NCBI GenBank assembly: GCA_947650285.1
Contig: CANTFL010000059.1
Location: forward strand, 62,001 to 126,000
Length of the DNA stretch: 64,000 bases
Origin: Hyaloperonospora brassicae
Taxonomy: Eukaryota; Oomycota; Peronosporomycetes; Peronosporales; Peronosporaceae
Direction of reading: 5' to 3'
Of the stretch, positions 58,101 to 64,000 are shown piece after piece (position 1 is the first letter of the stretch; the number at the start of each line of letters is the position of its first letter). The notes under the pieces are model-generated. The model searched no databases. It saw only the letters and a program-made list of their open reading frames with translations, and was not told where the DNA came from. The position numbers and the translations under genes are program-made.

Positions 58101-59882
58101 CGCGAAGCGTGGATGCGAGCTACGTAAATGATGGTCTCGAGTGGCTGGTTGCCAACCGACGTTGCATTGCCTTGCTTTGCACCACGCTGCTGTGCTGTAG
58201 CGTATTCACTCGAGCAGCAGCGACACGAACTCCTGGAGAGCATCCGCGGCGCCAAGACGGAGGAGATCTGTTTGTGTACGTGTTGGAAAAGAAGAGGTGG
58301 AGACTTTCGTAGCGCACAAGCTTCCTTCCCGGTGGCGTTGCAAGCAAGTAGACTCTTCATCGCCGTGTGATTGTCTCATGGCTATGATTGCCTCCTTCCG
58401 CTTGAGAGAGCTGAGGCCACTACTTCTCTAGCATGCGCTGGTATCCGGGACACGTTGGCACTGTGGTGGTCCGCAAACGACATTGAAGTATCTTGCAAAG
58501 CCGTGCGCGTATTTCTCTTGGTGCGAAAACTGCGCGAAGCGTGGATGCGAGCTACGCAAATGATGGTCTCGAGTGGCTGGTTGCCAACCGACGTTGCATT
58601 GCCTTGCTTTGCACCACGCTGCTGTGCTGTAGCGTATTCACTCGAGCAGCAGCGACACGAACTCCTGGAGAGCATCCGCGGCGCCAAGACGGAGGAGATC
58701 TGTTTGTGTACGTGTTGGAAAAGAAGAGGTGGAAACTTTCGTAGCGCACAAGCTTCCTTCCCGGTGGCGTTGCAAGCAAGTAGACTCTTCATCGCCGTGT
58801 GATTGTCTCATCGCTGTGATTGCCTCCTTCCGCTTGAGAGAGCTGAGGCCACTACTTCTCTAGCATGAGCTGGTATCCGGGACACGTTGGCACTGTGGTG
58901 GTCCGCAAACGACATTGAAGTATCTTGCAAAGCCGTGCGCGTATTTCTCTTGGTGCGAAAACTGCGCGAAGCGTGGATGCGAGCTACGCAAATGATGGTC
59001 TCGAGTGGCTGGTTGCCAACCGACGTTGCATTGCCTTGCTTTGCACCACGCTGCTGTGCTGTAGCGTATCACTCGAGCAGCAGCGACACGAACTCCTGGA
59101 GAGCATCCGCGGCGCCATGACGGAGGAGATCTGTTTGTGTACGTGTTGGAAAAGAAGAGGTGGAGACTTTCGAGCGCACAAGCTTCCTTCCCGGTGGCGT
59201 TGCAAGCAAGTAGACTCTTCATCGCCGTGTGATTGTCTCATGGCTAAGATTGCCTCCATCCGCTTGAGAGAGCTGAGGCCACTACTTCTCTAGCATGCGC
59301 TGGTATCCGGGACACGTTGGCACTGTGGTGGTCCGCAAACGACATTGAAGTATCTTGCAAAGCCGTGCGCGTATTTCTCTTGGTGCGAAAACTGCGCGAA
59401 GTGTGGATGCGAGCTACGTAAATGATGGTCTCGAGTGGCTGGTTGCCAACCGACGTTGCATTGCCTTGCTATGCACCACGCTACTGTGCTGTAGCGTATC
59501 ACTCGAGCAGCAGCGACACGAACTCCTGGAGAGCATCCGCGGCGCCAAGACGGAGGAGATCTGTTTGTGTACGTGTTGGAAAAGAAGAGGTGGAAACTTT
59601 CGAGCGTACAAGCTTCCTTTCCGGTGGCGTTGCAAGCAAGTAGACTCTTCATCGCCGTGTGATTGTTTCATTGCTATGATTGTCTTTGTCCGCTTGAGAG
59701 AGCTGAGGCCACGACTTCTCTAGCATGAGCTGGTATCGAGTACACGTTGGCACTGTGGTGGTCCGCAAACGACATTGAAGTATCTTGCAAAGCCGTGCGC
59801 GTATTTCTCTTGGTGCGAAAACTGCGTGAAGTGTGGATGTGAGCTACGTAAATCATGGTCTCGAGTGGCTGGTTGCCAATTG
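52086..59882 (+). repeat. Tandem array: 18 full units of 413-435 bases plus one partial
   Basis: Counting the word CATG(A/C)GCTGG, units start at 52086, 52500, 52930, 53344, 53757, 54175, 54590, 55003, 55431, 55845, 56280, 56711, 57141, 57570, 58000, 58432, 58864, 59294 and 59724; the last stops near 59882. Copies look about 97-99% identical. Two classes differ by a 16-17 base segment around TCATGGCTAAGATTGCC. ORFs occur on both strands but change frame from unit to unit because lengths are not multiples of three. Translated pieces such as GHVGTVVVRKRH, VRVFLLVRKLREVW, NDGLEWLVANRR and LEQQRHELLESIRGAKTEE, in three frames, fit the order expected of the acyltransferase C-terminal half, so the unit probably derives from the adjoining pseudogene (inference). 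Confidence 0.9.
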
Positions 59883-60740
59883 ACACTAGCCTACGAGTGT
59901 ACTCTCAAGTGACGCGTCTAGATGGTACACGTGCACTGTGTCAGTGGACGGTATGGTCTCGTCCAGGTGCATGTATCGTGAACAGCGTTTTCTACTGATG
60001 CCCAAGGGGCTATTGATGGTACCTAATCCCGAGGTATTTGTACTGATGGAAACGATTCCTGATTTCAGCAACGACAGCAGTTCGCACGATGAAAAGGAGA
60101 AGTCGTTGTTGGGGCGTTTGCACCGATCCATCGTACGTTCTGCAACATCGATCCGCGAGACGATCGAGTGCTGCAGGTGTCAGTGCGCTCTGCAGTGTCT
60201 GTGCCAGGCTGCCGTGGTGCTCGAAAAGACCATCAGGACACGTCATCATCAGGCAAGCCGAAGGACTGGCAGGTTTGTTGATGTTTCCGACCTTGGGAGA
60301 TTGTGCTCAGACCCAAGTGCATATTACGATCAGTGAGACCGGGGATGCACGCGTTCAAGTTACTCCAGATTCGGGAGAGTTTCACCGGCTATCCAGACGT
60401 GACTCAGTTTCGCAGCAACGAGCGGCAGAGATCATGGTTTACGAATGCCAGATTCGATGCAAGCAGTGATGGAAATGTCGGAGAGAATGAAGACAAAAGC
60501 AGCGGAGATGATGTAATAGGCGATGGCAATGAGAATGATGATAGTGAAAAAGAAGAGGAAGAAGAAGGGGATGGAGATTAAGATCCAGACAAAAGCAGCA
60601 GTGAGTGAAGAAGACTGCCCGCTAGATGACTCTCGAGCCAGCGCAAAGCGCACAACAACATCGTCGACGGTCTGTTCCTGTTACAACGTCAACGTAGACG
60701 CGGGGCACTGCCGGAACCATTGGTTGGTCAGTCCCGAACA
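59883..60740. other. Region after the array, coding-like but unassigned
   Basis: Plus-strand ORFs at 59938-60336 (132 codons; YREQRFLLMPKGLLMVPNPEVF), 60089-60469 and 60303-60581 (ending in an acidic Asp/Glu run) overlap in three frames. The composition is gene-like, and a spliced or decayed gene is possible, perhaps the 3' end of the gene interrupted by the array. I recognise no family and cannot join the frames. Confidence 0.35.
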
Positions 60741-60743
60741 CCA

Positions 60744-60813
60744 AAATAAATAATAACAATTTGATCTTTACTCCAGCCTCGAGCACCTAAATAAATAATA
60801 ACAATTTGATCTT
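60744..60813. repeat. Duplicated 25-base AATAAA-bearing block
   Basis: AAATAAATAATAACAATTTG plus ATCTT occurs at 60744-60768 and again at 60789-60813, 45 bases apart. Each copy contains AAATAAATAAT, close to a polyadenylation signal on the plus strand. It lies just beyond the 3' end of the nucleoporin gene and could mark the 3' end of a plus-strand transcript. Confidence 0.55.
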
Positions 60814-60992
60814 CCACTCCACATGTGCGGACTACACACCGCCGAGGCGCATTCGAGTCAAGCATTGAATTTATTGTCTTCTAGCTCGTTAGATGATGCA
60901 TCACGTGTACCTCTACAGTAAGTCGCTGTCGCGCCGTTTGTTCTAATATAATATGACATACCAAAGCAAACTGACTGACCCTTCATTCTCGT

Positions 60993-63900
60993 TTACGACG
61001 TTCTACGTTTGCGACTCTTGGCCTTCAAAATGCGTCTACCTTTGGCGTGCTCCGGTGCAACACCAATGCTGAATGAGACAGCAGAGGGCGCGATAAATGC
61101 ACCTGCAGCAGGAGCTCCGAAACCAGAAGCGGATGGCGTCGCACCGAAAGATGCGTTCGGAATAGCACGGAAGGTCGAAGCTTGGGCTGGGACTGGGGCT
61201 GGGACTGGGGCATAACCACCGTTCGTGCCAAACCTGCCGTCAGTCGGGGCGCCAAAACCGCCTGCAGCAGGAGCTCCAAAATTTGAAGCGAATGGCGTCG
61301 CACCGAAAGCTATACTCGGGTCAGTGCCGAAGGACGAAGCTGGGGCTGGGCGGGGCTGGGGCTGGGGCATAACCACCGTTCATGCCAAACCTGCCGTCAG
61401 TCGGGGCGCCAAAACCGCCTGCAGCAGGAGCTCCAAAACTAGAAGCGGATGGCGTCGCACTGAAAGCTATACTCGGGTCAGTGCCGAAGGGCGAAGCTGG
61501 GGCTGGGGCATAACCACCGTTCATGCCGAACCTGCCGTCAGTCGGGGCGCCAAAACCATCTGCAGCAGGAGCTCCAAAACCAAAAGCGGAAGTCGTAGCA
61601 TTGAAAGCTATACTCGGGTCAGTGCCGAAGGGCGAAGCTTGGACTGGGGCATAACCAACGTCCATGCCAAACGTGCTATCAGCATGGACATAATCAATGT
61701 CCATGCTACACGTGCCATCATCTGGAGCGCTAACTGCATCTGCAGTAGGATCTCTGAAACCAGAAGTGGGAGCTTCAGTGCCAAAAGCCGTGTTTGGAAT
61801 GGTGCCAAAGCCCGGAGCTGCAGGAGTGAAACCAAATGCAGAGGTCGGAGTTGGAGATGCAGAGGTCGGAGTTGGAGGGAGAAAGTCAGAGCTCGGTGGG
61901 CCATTGCCGAATTCACTGCCTGTCTCAGGAGCATCAAATATAGTTCCAAATCCACCGCTTGGACCGCCGGTGCAAGCTCGGTGGGCCATTGCCGAATCCA
62001 CTGCCTGGCGCAGGAGCAACAAATGTAGTGCCGAATCCACCACTTGGACCACCGTTTCAAAGCCGTTAGGAGCTGGGGCACTCGACGCACTGAAAGCGAG
62101 CGTCGGCTGGGTGTTTGTCGGCGTAGTCGCAGTTTGTGCTTGACTAAATCCTCCGAAAAGAAATGGCGGTGCAGCTTGCAACGAAGACGTGGAGCTGCCA
62201 TACGGAGTCGAGGGAGCAGCAGCCGAAGTACTACCGAACCCTCCCGCAGTGGAGCTGGAATCAGCGCCACCAGATGAGCTCGACCCAAAAGCTGACGACG
62301 CAGTACCGAAGCTCGTTGTGGCAGGTGCCCAACAGAACGCTGTGGATTCCATCGGTTGCGGAGACGACGCAGTGCTAAAACTTGTGAGAGCAGGCGTGAT
62401 TGAGCCAGCAGCCGGCGTAGCAGTACCCTTGTCTGCGGCCGCTGTAGCTTCGGTGGTTGTACCAAAGCTAAGTCCAGTCAAAGGACACTTTTCAGTCGTC
62501 TCCAACAGTGCAGTACGAGCTTTTGCCGCAGAGCCACCATCAGATCGAGCGGTTCCACAACATGGACATCTGCCACTGGTAGCCTCGTTCAAGACACGGC
62601 ATCCAGTACACTTCCACTGTCCAGGTTTTAGCTGCATAAACCTGGCGAGAGGATTAGCAGCACCGCTGAGAGAAGCAGCAGGTGTAACTGCCGGCATATC
62701 AGCACTAAGCTTCGTGGCCTCCTCGGCCGCGACAGACTTTTTGCCGTCATCCTTCGTAGTCTTCTGGTTCAAAACTTTCACGGGAGGCTCGCGCATGCTG
62801 GGCGAAGGAGAGAACACAAATCGGACACGGGTATCCTTATCATCCGCCCCTGCGTGTTTCATTCCTTCGACGCCAATAGGAAGTATAACCCCTAATCCAC
62901 CAATCGTCTCCATCTCTTGCTGCTCAAGAACAGTTCTCGTGGGAGTCGATGCAGAGGTCATCGACGTCACCTGAGACGAACTTGGCGCAGGCGCATCAGT
63001 TGACGCAGCAGTCGCACTTCTCGAAGTCCCCGACACGGTCGTCGAAGGTGTCGGCTTGAGTGCTTCTTCCGCCGGCGGGCTCTGCACCTTGTTTAGCACC
63101 AATATAATGTCTTCTCGCAAGCGCATCAGAACACATCTTGCTTGTAGCAGCATCGCGCCTAGGCAACAGCGGAGACGAACGTGGTTTACGCAACCGGCGT
63201 TCCTCACGCGTCAGGAGTCCGCGCAGAGTAGCGCCAGGGCGTCTCACTGGTTCAGTCTCGTGCGTTCTTGGACGCTTACCGGACGGCATATCACTCTTCA
63301 CCTCATCTCCCGATCCACGTTTCTGCTCACTTCGAGCGGCCGAACGACCACGGTTCTGCGCAGCAATAGAACCAGGCACAAAACTTAGCTCCGACTTTAC
63401 GCCAGGACAGCTTGGCGTCACCAGGAGCCCGAGATCCATTAACAAATATGCTTGCGTCAACTGTTCGTGAGGCGTTGTCCCGACCATTTCGTGCAGCTGG
63501 TGCTGAAGACGCTCAAACTCGTCAAGCGAGATTTTCTTTTTCTCTTTGATGATCTTGCGTGCCACGTCGAGCGGCGACGGAGAAGTGGGTACCTGTCGCT
63601 CCTGCGTGCCAGCAGCATTCGGCGTCTGAGGCGGTCGAGATGATCCGAAGATGCCCTCACGCTTCTCACGTATTCGCCGCACTTCATCCATCACAGCGCT
63701 AGAGCTTTCCTTCTCTTGCTTGCTCTCACACGGCGGCGAACGACGACACTTGAGCGGAGGCGACAGTCTTGTGGCAAATTTCTTCTTCCCTTGACCCGCA
63801 GGTAGCGTCGAGCGGGTCACCGGCGGCACCGACACGTCCACCGCGTCCTCAAGCGTATCCTTCTGCTGTTGCTGTTGCTGCACATTCTTCTTCTTCTCCA

Positions 63901-64000
63901 CATCCACTGGCACAAACGTTTCCGGCACCTTTTTTTCATCTTCGCCTCCATCTTCACCACCATCACGGTCCCGTCCCTCGCCCTCTTCACCAAAGTACTC
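60993..64000 (-). CDS. FG-repeat nucleoporin with RanBP2 zinc finger (partial, Nup153-like)
   Basis: Minus-strand gene whose 5' end lies beyond 64000: the frame is open to the window edge (EYFGEEGEG...). The first exon region (64000 to about 63150) is charged, with KKFATRLSPPLKCRRSP, helices such as SLDEFERLQHQLHEMV and a KRPRTHE nuclear signal. An intron of uncertain borders lies in 63100-63210. The second exon has one RanBP2-type zinc finger (WKCTGCRVLNEATSGRCPCCG, about 62550-62620), then many FG, GFG and SFG motifs and about four 42-48 residue repeats (GGYAP..., GTDPSIAF, GAPAAGGFGAPTDGRFG). The tail is basic (GRRILKAKSRKRRTS), like the C-termini of Nup153/Nup1-type basket proteins. A frameshift near 61345-61365 in a GCCCCA tract separates the last repeat and tail from the main frame. 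Role: selective barrier and cargo docking at the nuclear pore. Confidence 0.8.

Noticed and set aside
52086..59882. Many ORFs of 70-260 codons on both strands of the tandem array, as a repeat-protein gene family
   Set aside because: The same sequence is open on both strands. Unit lengths are mostly not multiples of three, so no frame continues through the array, and the pieces trace to a decayed acyltransferase.

Overview
The window reads as nuclear DNA of an oomycete, most likely a Phytophthora or downy-mildew type (Peronosporales). The genes are dense and mostly intron-poor. Introns are 58-92 bases, start GT(A/G), end AG, and sometimes carry a TACTAAT-like branch site. The repeat complement matches oomycete Ty3/Gypsy families, in particular chromodomain elements with an extra RNase H. 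The assignment is inferred from protein and repeat content, not from a database search.

Layout. 1-9635 is AT-rich, gene-poor and full of retroelement relics: an LTR of family A, then a decayed Gypsy element of family B with RT, gag and LTR remnants. 9636-19472 is a conserved gene island. It holds a PHD-bromodomain chromatin protein, then RNase H2 subunit B and DNA ligase I as a divergent pair around a 175-base promoter, then a seven-helix membrane protein. 19473-42321 is a nested retroelement block. Its centre is a 12.7-kb Chronos-like Ty3/Gypsy element on the minus strand (25024-37685), with gag, protease, RT, RNase H, a second RNase H, integrase and chromodomain. It also carries an opposite-strand ORF of about 800 codons. 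It is flanked by family-B gag and LTR pieces and by a second, reversed Chronos-like relic. 42328-44049 is a segmental duplicate of the last ligase exon and the membrane-protein gene. 44749-47214 is a B-box zinc-finger gene with a truncated LINE inserted upstream (about 47400-49182). 50411-52140 is a decayed glycerol-phosphate/DHAP acyltransferase pseudogene. Its 3' part runs into a 7.8-kb array of eighteen 413-435-base tandem repeats plus a partial one (52086-59882). 60993-64000 is the 3' part of an FG-repeat nucleoporin gene that runs off the window.

How the genes relate. RNase H2B ends, and DNA ligase I begins, with a PCNA-interaction motif. Both act on replication-fork and ribonucleotide-repair intermediates, so a shared promoter would co-express them. 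The PHD-bromodomain protein and the nucleoporin are nuclear but have no specific link to that pair.

The signals most worth following are: (1) family-B retroelements studded with short near-perfect hairpins, at one point at the same gag codons in two copies but with different sequence; (2) the long coiled-coil ORF antisense to the Chronos-like gag-pol; (3) the amplified acyltransferase pseudogene array; (4) a reading frame past the B-box gene stop in which every interruption is TGA.
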